From positions 1,798,001-1,862,000 of the forward strand of contig CADCSX010000006.1 of assembly GCA_902805475.1 (NCBI GenBank): a stretch of 64,000 nt of DNA. The letters are read 5' to 3'. Numbering within the stretch: position 1 is the stretch's first letter; each line of letters opens with the position of its first letter. Position numbers and translations under genes: made by a program. Positions 36,407 through 47,156 of the stretch are shown one piece after another. The notes under the pieces are model-generated. The model did not search any database. It was not told where the DNA came from and saw only the letters and a program-made list of their open reading frames with translations. This DNA comes from Entonaema liquescens (taxonomy: Eukaryota; Ascomycota; Sordariomycetes; Xylariales; Xylariaceae).

Positions 36407-37210
36407 ATGGAGCCGGCACCGTCAAGTGCGCTCCCGCCACCTTCACCGTCGCCGCTTGTGACGATTGATCCGCCTACCAACCCCGTACCACCAGACTTAC
36501 CGCCTCTATCTATCGGTGCCGTAGATGGCGAGACTGAAAAGTTGGATGCGCTAAATCTAGTCGCGGATTCGATAGCCCAGCAGCGGCAATCATCTTCGTA
36601 CCACTTGATTTTTCATCCGTACTTACTAGCTATTCTGGCTGTTGGCCTCGGTATCGCCTATCAATATTCATGGCGCATAAAACGAGACCTCGGCACGGCG
36701 CTAATGTTACATTCCGGAGTAATCATGATTTATTTGATGACTATCCGGTATTTTACGGGCCAGTACATCCAGGTAGCCGAGAGCATGAAATGGAGTTGGA
36801 TGGTATCCGAGGATGGTGAGGAAGATACCGTCATTGGCGTGCGATTTGGAAAAGATTTGATTGGTGCACTGGTATTGCGGCTTGAGCCGAATCCGAGTCT
36901 AGCCGGGAAGAAGCGAAACCGAAATTCGATGCTGAGAGGGGGCAAAGGCATAATCCGAGCCTGGACAGTCAAATTGAAGTATCGACATAAGGGTGTCGGT
37001 TTGGACATGCTTCATGAGGCTGTTAGAGTAACGAAAGAAAAGTGCGGCAGGGATGCCGAGATTGGCTTCGCGAAGGAACATGCTAACAGTACTATGGTAC
37101 TGCCTGAAGCCTTCAACGGACCGTTTAGGAAGGACGAGCAAAGAGCCGCAAAGGCTCTAGAAAGAGTTTTGAGCGAATGGGAAGGTGGTAGACGAAGAAG
37201 GAGACCATAG
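36407..37210 (+). CDS. membrane-anchored GNAT-like acetyltransferase
   Basis: A 267-residue frame from the first in-frame ATG. Residues 1-35 are Pro/Ser-rich. Two hydrophobic segments follow (about residues 70-90, HPYLLAILAVGLGIAYQYSW, and 95-117). The C-terminal half has alternating strands and helices with RHKGVG at residues 193-198, matching the R/Q-x-x-G-x-G/A pyrophosphate-binding loop of GNAT acetyltransferases. This domain order resembles NAT8-like enzymes, where the catalytic part faces one side of an internal membrane. Substrate is unknown. The frame remains open upstream of the ATG, but that part looks like translated leader (poly-Lys and poly-Phe from A- and T-tracts). The protein ends in a run of arginines. 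Confidence 0.65.
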   Translation: MEPAPSSALPPPSPSPLVTIDPPTNPVPPDLPPLSIGAVDGETEKLDALNLVADSIAQQRQSSSYHLIFHPYLLAILAVGLGIAYQYSWRIKRDLGTALMLHSGVIMIYLMTIRYFTGQYIQVAESMKWSWMVSEDGEEDTVIGVRFGKDLIGALVLRLEPNPSLAGKKRNRNSMLRGGKGIIRAWTVKLKYRHKGVGLDMLHEAVRVTKEKCGRDAEIGFAKEHANSTMVLPEAFNGPFRKDEQRAAKALERVLSEWEGGRRRRRP

Positions 37211-37597
37211 AAGTTCGCAGGGACAGGTCGGTTGGCGTTTGGCGGTTATATGGTTACAATGCATGATCAATACCCCCGTTCGTTTAGAAGTGTCTTAGCC
37301 TTATAGATATTCAATCGTTTCTCCAAGAATTATCTTCTAGGGACTTTATTTGAACTTTGAGCTTTATGATTCCTAAATAATTGCGTTCCGACATCCCATA
37401 GTTCCCGATTGTCAGCTAGTTAGTTAATGTTTCTAGGCAAATGTTCTAACTGCATTTGAAGAGCAGAGATAAAGTTATCCATTGCCACCCGTACGCCAAT
37501 AGTCTCAACTAGACCATCCAAAAATGCAAGCTTTACTCGCTCCTACTATTACGTTGTATCTCGACTTGAACATGGTTCCTGGTTCTTTCACACCAAA

Positions 37598-38479
37598 TTA
37601 ACGTCTGGTAATTGGATTTTTCTGAGGTCCTCCGCTAACATCGTCGAATCCATATATAGGCCGACCCATTCGTTTCAATGAGTGTAACACCTACGGGTGC
37701 GAAAGGTTAAGGCTGATATCACAAGGTGGCAGATTACCTAATTCAGGATGTGACGGATAACTCACATCGTTGATAGTGACAGTTTTCCTCTGACGGTACT
37801 CGGTGTACACGACGCAATCACGTATGATCTGTTCCCGAGCGGCGTATTTAGCACAATGCATGCAAGCAAACAAACCGGGGTTGCATCACGCGAGTTATTG
37901 CATACATACCTCCTCGAGCTTCGCTTTCAAAGCGCTTCGTACCTCCTCGTAGATTTGACCAGATATCCGCTTAACGCCACCTCTACGGGCTAGCCGTCTA
38001 CCCAAATATTATTAGACTCAACCCATCATACGGATAAGTGTCATAAGTTTAGCGTAGTGGGATGATAAGTGAGTGATGCTAAGGTGGATTTAAGGAGCGG
38101 ATGTGAGTTAGAGTCTTAGAGACACACCTGATGGCGGGCTTGGCTAGAAACCGGGTTTTGCGTTAGTTAGTTACCCGTGGATCGTTGGACTTATAAGTCT
38201 CCGACGAATATGTATTCGTATGTAACTTACTAATCCCCTGAATGTTGTCGCGAAGGATCTTACTATGCGACGGTTAGCTATGACCAAGCGTTCGCTTGCT
38301 TATACGCATAGTGTAATGTACCGGTGACGCTTGATCCCCTGTAAGTAAAGTGAGTTAGCACGACACGTACGTTTACGCCATCGCGTCTAAGAGACTAGAG
38401 AGAACTAAGGTAAATTTACTCCTTTGCCGCCGAGCCCCTTCCCGCCCTTTCCACCTCGGGCCACGTTCTTACCGGGCAT
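37598..38479 (-). CDS. divergent histone H4 variant
   Basis: Seven coding exons, complement(37598..37690, 37766..37828, 37910..37997, 38128..38143, 38231..38262, 38322..38338, 38420..38479), total 369 nt and give 122 residues; every intron is GT-AG, 59-130 bp. The tail GGKGGKGLGGKGG keeps most acetylatable lysines. Residues 23-54 (KRHRK through RGGVKRIS) are essentially canonical H4, including DNIQGITKPAIRRLARR. After that it diverges: QIYEEVRSALKAKLEE, then RDCVVYTEYRQRKTVT, then SLKRMGRPIYGF, and a 14-residue extension (starting DDVSGG, ending TRR) replaces the terminal GG of the usual 103-residue protein. The N-terminus is also about four residues longer. Intron-rich H4 variants (H4v) are reported in some filamentous fungi; I infer a replication-independent nucleosomal role. 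The continuous conserved frame across microexons argues against a pseudogene. Confidence 0.9.
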
Positions 38480-39545
38480 TTCGACAGGGTAGATATAAAA
38501 CGGTCCCACCGAGATATTTGCGCAGAAGAGGAAACGCGGGCTCTGGAATACTCCGGTACAGACTTATATAAATTGAGGCGCGTGCTATGTAAGACAAAGA
38601 GGTAACGATGTGGAGTTTGGGACGTGGGGAAAACCAACCGTAAAGACATTTTGAGTCTTAGCGTTGAAATGGTCCGTATCGATAAGACCAAGGCAGCTGT
38701 TGCCTTATTAACCATTACCTCAAGGGGATATATGAAGCTAGAGCGGGGTAGCTGCCTGGAGTAACGGATGGCAAGACACTTGACGTCTCATGATGATGTA
38801 CCTATTAAACGGAGAAAAAGTACATGTATAAGGTACCTATCTCTGCGAGATACCTAGGGTACATCTATACTTTAGGTACATGTAAGTCCCGCAACCGGTT
38901 GTTGCGTTCACTTCCATCTATATATGCATATCTGTAAGCAACTTGAAGCTATAAGACGGCTAGCTCATAGGCGTAAAACCATCTAATTCTCTCTCTTTTC
39001 AAGCTATTGCCAATTTCACTGAAGGTGGTACTCGTAGATTTCTCATCAAGTCAAATTATGACCAAAGGAAATAGGCTCGATTATGAGATAGAGATATAGT
39101 CGCCGTAAAATTATATTCCAGCTTTAGCTATACCCCTAAAATACCGCCACTTTGATGTTATGTGTATCGCATTCTTCAGTCGCATATCGAAACTTCCGAG
39201 AACAATGATTGTATTTATATGAGGTATCCTTATTAATGCAACCTATAAACTATAGATGGTACATGGTTTCGAATGGTGCAGTTCGAAATTAGTTTACACC
39301 GTGGGATCTCAACGAGTGATCATGTACTTCTATGAATTCTAGTACCCCCAACTCGTTCTGATGCAATATCCTGACCGTATGCTGACCGGAGACAAGCGAA
39401 TATAGAGTAGCCAAACCGCTCTACTGGAATGCGGTGCTGAAACCAAGCACCTGTGCTCTAATAGCGATGCTAGCTGCTGTTCTGCCTTGCTCATTTTGTT
39501 GGCATTAAACATGAGTTATTATGCTTCATTCTAAGTCCTGGTAAA
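38480..39545. other. 1.1-kb region between H4 variant and svf1
   Basis: Promoter side of the H4 variant and 3' flank of svf1, both on the minus strand. It contains GTACCTA-type words near 38830-38880. No coding frame is supported. Confidence 0.5.
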
Positions 39546-40856
39546 TTACTCCGTTGCGGATATGAAAGTCGCCTCACTGAACAATCGGCCCTCTTCGGTG
39601 ATCTCTTGATCCCCGATCTTGAGCTTCAGCACAGTAGGGATGTTGTGAGGGAAGAACTGTACCCAAAGTTAGAGATAAATTCTTTCCAAAGGTTATGTGG
39701 GCTTACTTGGTAAATATATGGCTTAGTTCCCGCCGCGTTGGCGACAATTTTCTTGACGAAGCCAGGAACCTCCGCCATGACGTCAATCCTATCAACTCTC
39801 TCGCCCATAGCGCATTCGATAACGGCCTCGACGGGCTTTCCATCCTTTGTGGTACCGGACCAGGTGAATCTAATATCGGTGGGCTCAGGCCAGTCATTCT
39901 CGGTGTCCTGCTTCGTCTTGAGGTGTGTGGCGCCACAATTGGGCCCCGCAGTGATGATCTCCCCTTCTTTAGCAATCCCGCCAACGTCTACAACAGTTGT
40001 TCCATAAGATGGCGGAGTGGTAAATTCCATCAGAATTGCTGAATATGTCGGGCCTTGGTAGTTGAGGAAGTTCCACCGAGCTGCCAAATGATGAGGCTTC
40101 ATACCTTGCAGGGCGTGGGAAAGGAATGCCTTCCCCTTGAAGTCGATGGGTCCTTTCTTCGTCATGACGCTCCCCTCGGCCGAACACCTTGGCCAAAATG
40201 CATGTCGCATGGAACCCCACGGGTGGGCTAGGTCGGTACCGAATAAGCTCTTGCCATCCTTGCCGACGACGAAGCCAGGTGCCACCTTTGTTAATTTGAG
40301 GTTGACGATACACTGAGGATCATTCATGGACTTGATTGTGTAAGAGTTACCATCCTCGGAAAGTTCCACGGCGCAATCGGTAGCGAAAAAGCATGTTTTG
40401 TCCTCGCTGAACTCGGCGTGGTTCAAGGGCGAAGAGCTCCACAGAGGTTCGGAGCCGTCGGTATAGAAGATCTTGCAGTTGAACTGGCAAGTGGTACGGA
40501 TGCCACTTCAAGGAATGTCAGCTAGATCGAGGAGCAACTAGGCGGTTGAAGACTCATACGCCACATTGCTGTAGATAACCTGAGCAAAAGCTAGATGACC
40601 ACTGTCCGCCGTGAAATAGAAGGTCTGGCTCTCGACACAGGTCGATTCCATGGCCTCCCATTTCATGTCGTCTCTGGTTAACTCCGTATACGGCGTCGTT
40701 TTGGCATCTTCGGCGACCGATCTTATGGCCGAAGGGCCGTAGATGGGCTCTTCCGTGCCCACGACATTAGCCAAACTGGTCCACCAGTTAGTTGAATAGT
40801 TTAGGTTAGGGAACTAAGGAAATTGCTGCTGACGTTTGCTTCGCCCAGTTGAACAT
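39546..40856 (-). CDS. svf1: Svf1 family survival factor
   Basis: Four exons, complement(39546..39656, 39707..40505, 40560..40775, 40834..40856), give 382 residues beginning MFNWAKQTLANVVGTEEPIYG, the typical Svf1 start. The family is a two-domain lipocalin-like fold; in yeast Svf1 protects against oxidative stress and cold and carries ceramide between ER and Golgi. Recognisable blocks include ESQTFYFTADSGHLAFAQVI, NHAEFSEDKTCFF, GSMRHAFWPR and QGMKPHHLAARWNFLNYQGP. The amphipathic first residues, which in yeast mediate membrane contact, sit on a 23-nt exon. Its donor GTCAGC is unusual, but the splice restores the conserved N-terminus exactly. It is divergent from the uL11m gene, with 438 bp between the start codons. 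Confidence 0.95.
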
Positions 40857-41294
40857 GATGTATAAAACGGGATAATCTGTTTAGGTGTTGATGATAGATA
40901 AGTGAAAAAGGAGGTAATATAGGCTGACTAAGGGGACAGGAAAAAGAAGGGGAAAAGAGCGGTGATAAGTTGTAGACCGTTAGGAAAATATGCTCTTAAT
41001 TAGTGTAGAGAGAACGGAAGTAGCTCAAGCTTTCGATATTTGGCGGGGTCCTCAAATAAAGTTTAGGTACCTCTGTACCTGACACTCCACTTCCATTCTA
41101 CCTACATTATACATGTACCTAAGTACACGGTAAACCGGATTTGAATTAAGGTTGGGGCGCACTCAAATCTCAATTGTGGCTGACGCAAGAAATCTTGAGC
41201 ATCCACCAACGAAATTGGGGGAATTTTTTGATCTTGAAAATTAACGATTAACCATCTGTTTCCTGTTGACCAATTCACGCGCAACAGCCTCAAG
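40857..41294. promoter_or_regulatory. shared divergent promoter region svf1/uL11m
   Basis: A 438-bp region separating two divergently transcribed start codons must hold both promoters. A TATAAAA word occurs at 40861 on the plus strand, but it is too close to the svf1 ATG to be a clear core promoter. No other motif is called. Confidence 0.5.
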
Positions 41295-41827
41295 ATGTCT
41301 AAGGCGCGCTTACCTGCCGCTGGTGCTGACCAGATTGTGAAACTCATTGTGGGAGCTGGAAAGGCTGCACCGAGTCCTCCAGTTGGTCCCGCGCTTGGAA
41401 GTAAAGGTGTAAAGTCTATGGATTTTTGCAAGGTAAAGACATACTGAGTTGTTTAAGCGATGCACCGTGATTAACAAGCTTGCTTTTATAGGAATTCAAC
41501 GCTCGAACGGCACACATAATACCAGGGACACCTATGCCGACTAGAGTAACGGTACGAGCAGACAGATCATTCCACTTCGATGTCCGAACACCACAGACTT
41601 CGTGGCTCCTCAAGATTGCGGCGGACCTACCGATCAACAAGAAGGGGAAAAGAAAAGCTGCTGGCCAGCCAGGACATGAAACGGCAGGCACGGTTACTCT
41701 AAAACATATTTACGAAATCGCCAAGATAAAGCAGTCTGAACTACGCCTTTCTGGTCTTCCGCTAGAGGGTCTTTGTAGGGCCATCATCTTCCAGGCCAAG
41801 TCAATGGGTATTGCTGTTGTCGCATAA
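41295..41827 (+). CDS. mrpl19: mitochondrial large ribosomal subunit protein uL11m
   Basis: Two exons (41295..41432, 41492..41827) give 157 residues. The N-terminal block KLIVGAGKAAPSPPVGPALG is the L11 signature (Gly/Ala/Pro-rich, binds rRNA and release/elongation factors), followed by FNARTAHIIPGTPMPTRVTV and a C-terminal rRNA-binding domain with TAGTVTLKHIYEIAKIKQ. It lacks cytosolic L12-type features and resembles bacterial L11, so it is placed in mitoribosomes (yeast Mrpl19). The intron is 59 bp with GTAAAG/TAG ends and the joined frame is exact. Confidence 0.95.
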
Positions 41828-44504
41828 ATGGAGGGCGGTTACGATTCACTTGCCTTCTAGAACATCTAGGCGTTAAAGCGAGCGGGATGGGGTTGGTTGT
41901 CGATTCCGGAGCCTCTGTTATGCTTGCACAGACGGGCTTTTAACATGTATCACCAAATCTGTACGAAATATACGGATCAAACGCAAAGTTCCTGATACAC
42001 TCTCGCGTGTAGCGTCTAATGTAGCGGAAACGCTGGAAATTGCCTCCTTGGATCTAACGACGATCGGAAGTATTAGATACTCTCGCAGGCAAATAGACGT
42101 TCCAATGCTACTCCTCGGCGGCTACTAATATGTCGCTCTTCCCCGCCCCCCATAAAACTTATACAATAGTCTATATTAGAATCGACACTCTATATAAAGG
42201 ACTATATGAAAACTACTTGGGTGGCTACTTATTACATGATAAGTAGTTATAATTACCTACCTTTCTACATGTATGAGGGTAGTATTGGTACTCCAAGACA
42301 GCTGTCAACGTGTTACCTACCTAAGCTATAAAGCGGTTTCGGTCTAGCTTGCACAACAGAATGGTATCGATGAGGCGAGAAGTTGAGATCTCCATGCTCA
42401 TAGGCACCTTATCGGGCAATGATGTACCAAATTGACAAGTAATTAATATCGTTAATTCATATCGTCAGATATATAGGCGTTGCTTGAAAAAGTGTCAAAA
42501 CAATTATCAATTTGTACATCTTCGAGATACTTTGTGGGCAGAGTAGGTAGGTGAAAAAGTAGTTGGGCTTCGAAATGACTTCTAGAATGTTTAGAACGAC
42601 GTGGGTCATTAAACGGCCTGGCCAAGCTTTTACATGTGAACAACAGGGCTACATAACACAGGTGCAAGGATACCACCAACTTTGCGCAACAAATGCTAGT
42701 CGTACTGCGCATAGTAAATCCCGTATTCGCACAAATAGAAGCTTGGTTGGAGGGGTTTTTAAAGTTGGTTATTTAGACCTCATTGGCTTTTGTAATGATG
42801 TGAACGGTCGATGTTGAGAACATCATGGTTCTTCAGGAGAAAAAGACGATCTATGGCGAACTACTTCAAGGCTTGAGATAGGTTGCGTTGCCGGTTCGCG
42901 GAACTTGTACCTAAATAAGTCATCCTTATATGTATTAAAGTACTGCTTGGACAGATGTCTCAAACGGATTCGTCTTTGAATTTGACATTTGACGTTTGAC
43001 ATTTCTGATAGGTTATAGACGACAGTACAGTATTGGTTGGGACCCAAAGCTATGGGATATACCGTTAGAGTAATTGGGCGGGCGTTTCGTTGGAAGATGG
43101 AGTTGGGAGATGGAAATCTTGGCCCTGATAATGCATGGCAGATCACAGTCCCGCCGCGGACGGGATCCTGCAAGCTAATCAATCCCAGGCACACCTATAG
43201 CTTTATCGGTGTTATTGGGTACATACAATGCAAGGTCGATGTTACCAAAAGCCTAGGACAACCTGGTCAACCTGGTACGTGAGCACCGCATTTATTTTTT
43301 ATTCGTGTGTAATGGGCCGCAATGGATGGGCGTAATGTGTGTAATAGGAAGAAGATATTTTGTGATAGTCGGATCGAAACTTGAGTCATGAATTATTATT
43401 AGACCGCTTATATCGCTTAGTTATCCAAGAGCTATCATATCATGTAAGTAGCCGCCGACTAGACAAAAAGGAGAGAGAGAAAGCTAAGAGTGTATACTCG
43501 GCTTTTCGCCTTGCATAGCCCTTTTTTCTTTTTTTCTTTTTTTCTTTTTCTTTTTTTCTTCTAGTTGACCATTTTGGGAAGTCGTAATGATTATGGAAAG
43601 GTTTATTATTTGTCAGCCTGCTTCCCGGCGTATTATGTCGCGAAATCTCTATGCAACATCTAGACGCAAACGGATGGAAACCTTTCTGGTCCCCACCCAA
43701 CAGGGACCCATAGGAGACCCACATGGTCCACCCTCAAGCCTCCAGTGACTCTTCAATCTTTCTTTCTACCAACTCGGAACTGCGTCTGGTGCACTCCGGG
43801 TAAAGCGCCGAGGTAAGAGCCCAAAGGTACTCGAAACAAAAGTATCTAAAGTATCTAAAAAGTACTGTACCAGGTTTCCTTTAAACTCGTTGCCAGACAG
43901 CCGGATTGACATTATTAACCTGGTTGTCTATTCTACGAATGTATAGTATAGTACGTAGGGAGGTAGGTATTGATAGAGATTCGTAAGGTAATATTTTAAT
44001 TCACTTTACATGTATGGTTATTTTGGTCAGTCTAATCACTGTAGTTGCACATTAATCCCGTCACGTCCATTGCCCCTCGTATCTTAGATTCTTATGTAAA
44101 AATTGGATCAGAAAGTCGTTCTTGCCGGGCAAGTGGGTAGCGGAGAGCGGAGAGAGAGAGAGAGGAGAGAGCTACATACTTACTACCTACTACTTACTAC
44201 TTACACTACGTACTCTAGAAATTGCCCCACCATGATGGACATAAGTCAGGTCTCCCACAAGTTTTGAGAGAGAGATCTTTTAGAACCTTTTACAAGGTCT
44301 GGCACATCATATCATCATCACTTAATTTTTTTTTTACTTTCTTTTCTTTTTTACATTTCATAAACCTGCACTCTCTCTCTCTTCACTATTAAATTCAAAA
44401 ATTAACTCTTGGGGGCCATCCCTCGGCCCAGCTTGCTGACAGCTCTTTTTATATCTTAGCATTTGGATTCTATTGTTATCTAGCTCCTCGGTATCTTAAT
44501 TGCC
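41828..44504. other. 2.7-kb intergenic region
   Basis: Between the uL11m and kinase genes, both plus strand. It contains poly-T/CT tracts near 43520-43560, a GA-rich tract near 44140-44170, TACCTA-type words near 42255-42325 and scattered short frames without domain character. No gene is supported. Confidence 0.5.
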
Positions 44505-47156
44505 ATGACAACCCCGAGCGAGGCTGATGATCGACGCCAACTGGAGCAGTCGCAAGGTAATCACGATATTTTCTCTTTATAAAGTGGCCAATAGACAATA
44601 TCTACAATGTCTTACTTTCAGAATCAAGTTTCCTTGGCTTAACTACTGGCTAACTATGTATACTTTCGACTTACTAGACAGCTCCAATAATGTATCCGAA
44701 CGTACCGATGCCACCATAAAACCCTCAGAGCGTGCATCGGTACGCTTCTCATCGATAGTTGACGAAATCGAACCTCCAGTCTCGTCCTTCGGTAGTCCGG
44801 AAAGCCGAAGGGAGAGCTCTGCCAATCCTGATCTAATACGAGCTCTGACCAATTCCATTCAAGGCGCTCAGCTTCAAGAGCAGCGCTTGATGAATTATTC
44901 GTTTGATCCAGTCTCCCTTCCTCCTTCAAGGGTATGCTATTTTACCATTCTCTCTCAATTTATTTCTACATGATGCTCGCTCCCTCCCTACAATGGTTGC
45001 AAAATTCGGGTGAAATTCTCCTTTATATTATTCACCGCTGCGCCTCATTTCCCGTCCCAGAGTAGAGCAAAGATTGGCGCTTTAGTATACATGTGGTCCC
45101 GATAGCAATTACTTGGTTTTATTAGATCCGGCTCTATGGGATCGTATTATAACTAACAGTATGTCTTCGTGTAGGTTGTGTCTAATGAAACCACACCCAG
45201 CGCAACTCCGCAGCACAGCCATAGCCCCATGAGCCATCCGTCGCCCCGATTGAGCCCTAAAGCTCCCGAGTTGGTATCACCACCACTCACACCAGCCGGT
45301 ACTTCCGCAGCGGATTCTTCCACACGTAGCGCGAAATCCGTTCGAATTGCTAGTTCTGATGGAGGATATGATTCTCAGGCGATAACACCGCAAGCATCAG
45401 GGCAAGATTCTAGACCAGTTTCGCCTCGAATGGGTCTGCCCCACCGACCTGCTTCCACCGACAATATATCTCAACGTTCAACTGCGGTAGACGAACGCGA
45501 CGGGGCCCGCTCGCATCGAAAGGGATTTTAGTATCGGACCTGGAGGTCAATCGCTACCTGTATCTAGGGAATCCAGTCCCTCGAGAAATGCCGCATCCCA
45601 GTATTATTCGCGACCCTTCACTCCTCAAGGGGATATCAATGATCCGTATGCTGCGAGTAAACGACCGACGCAGAACAAAGCGGGTGGCAACATCGACCAG
45701 CGATTCGTCTTCTCTAGGAAAAAAACATGGATCCCCTCTTCTTCGTCAACAAACCTAGTGAGGACAGATAGGCAAGAAAAAAGACATTCTGGGCTTTTTG
45801 CAAATAAGAACAAGTCGGTAGACCTTCACCAGACAGGCTCCGGTTCGACAACACATAGTACGCACGGATCTATGTCTGATCTGAAGCGGTTTTTTAAAGT
45901 TGGCGTTAATCACAAGCCTAAGAAGGCAGCATCCCCGTCTCCTCTGGGGTCTAAGCCAGCTTACCAGGTCCCATTCGCCGACGACCATGGCCTGTCATCC
46001 AAGTATGGCAAGTTAGGCCGAGTGCTTGGATCTGGTGCCGGAGGTTCTGTTAAACTTATGAAGAGAACGGAGGATAATACCGTATTCGCGGTGAAAGAAT
46101 TTCGCCCTCGACACTCGTACGAAACTGAAAAGGAGTATGTCAAGAAATTGACTGCCGAATTCTGTATCGGGTCCGCTTTGCATCACGGTAACATTATTGA
46201 GACGCTCGACATTGTCCAAGAAAAAGGAAAATGGTACGAGGTTATGGAATACGCTCCGTACGATCTATTCGCCATAGTTATGACCGGAAAGATGTCCAAG
46301 GCGGAGATAACATGCTGCTTTCTACAAATACTGAGTGGGGTAACCTACCTTCACAGTTCGGGTCTTGCTCATCGGGATCTGAAACTGGATAATGTTGTTG
46401 TTAGCCAACATGGCATTATGAAAATCATCGACTTTGGTAGTGCTCATGTTTTTCGGTATCCTTTCGAGACCGAAATCGTCCTTGCTGCTGGTAAGTTCGG
46501 TGTCGTCACGCAGTTAACGATCTTGCGGATCTAACAAGTCGCTAGGTGTTGTTGGGTCGGATCCCTACCTTGCTCCGGAGGTTTATGATGAGCGCAAGTA
46601 CGACCCTCAAGCAGTAGATATCTGGTCTCTTGCGATAATATTCTGTTGCATGTCACTGCGGAGGTTCCCTTGGAAGGTCCCGCGCTTATCGGATAATTCA
46701 TACAAGCTTTTTGCAGCAGAACCCTCTCCCGGCCACGACCCTAAGAAGCTAATCCTCCCTTCGAGGTCCACGAATGATCTTACGAGTATTCCACAGCGTG
46801 ATATTTTCGCGGAAGATGATGGGAAGCTGCAAAACTCCAAGCCCAGCGAACCATCTACCCCATCTACTCCGTCTACTCCTAGTACCAATGCCGCTACCAC
46901 TGGTGCTAGCGCCCAGGAAAAGAAAGAAGTTATCAGGGGCCCGTGGCGTTTGTTGAGGCTGCTTCCTAGGGAGAGCAGACATATCATTGGCAGGATGTTG
47001 ACAATTGATCCTAAGAGGCGTGCTCAAATGCCTGAGATACTTGATGAACCTTGGGTGTCAGATACGGTTATCTGTAGGCAAGTCGGTCATGGGCAAGTCA
47101 TTCACGCGGACGATCACACGCATGTCCTTGAGCCGCCGGCGTCACCGAGTAAATAG
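44505..47156 (+). CDS. Ser/Thr protein kinase, Hrk1/Npr1/Hal5 type (frameshift present)
   Basis: Exons 44505..44556, 44678..44931, 45175..46490 and 46546..47156 give about 743 residues if one surplus base near 45490-45530 is skipped. A long Ser/Pro-rich N-terminal half precedes a full kinase domain: GSGAGGSVKL loop near residue 380, Lys409 in VFAVKEF, HRDLKLDN at 501-508, DFG at 521-523, then YLAPEVYDERKYDPQAVDIW. This layout is that of the fungal Npr1/Hrk1/Sat4 kinases, which act on plasma-membrane transporters and the proton pump. A Ser-Thr-Pro repeat insert (PSTPSTPSTPS) lies late in the catalytic domain. The frame from 45175 stops at TAG 45529-45531, while the correct downstream frame is one base on and begins FSIGPGGQS at the same place. 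A 115-bp intron 45487..45601 would also restore frame but would remove coding-like sequence. Confidence 0.85.

Noticed and set aside
42563..43282. frames of 80-123 codons on both strands
   Set aside because: No ATG context, splice pattern or motif supports a gene; composition is that of ordinary intergenic DNA.
45487..45601. GT-AG intron that would remove the kinase frame shift
   Set aside because: It would delete FSIGPGGQSLPVSRESSPSRN-type sequence that reads as coding, and the donor GTAGAC is weak. Kept as an alternative to test, not as the preferred model.
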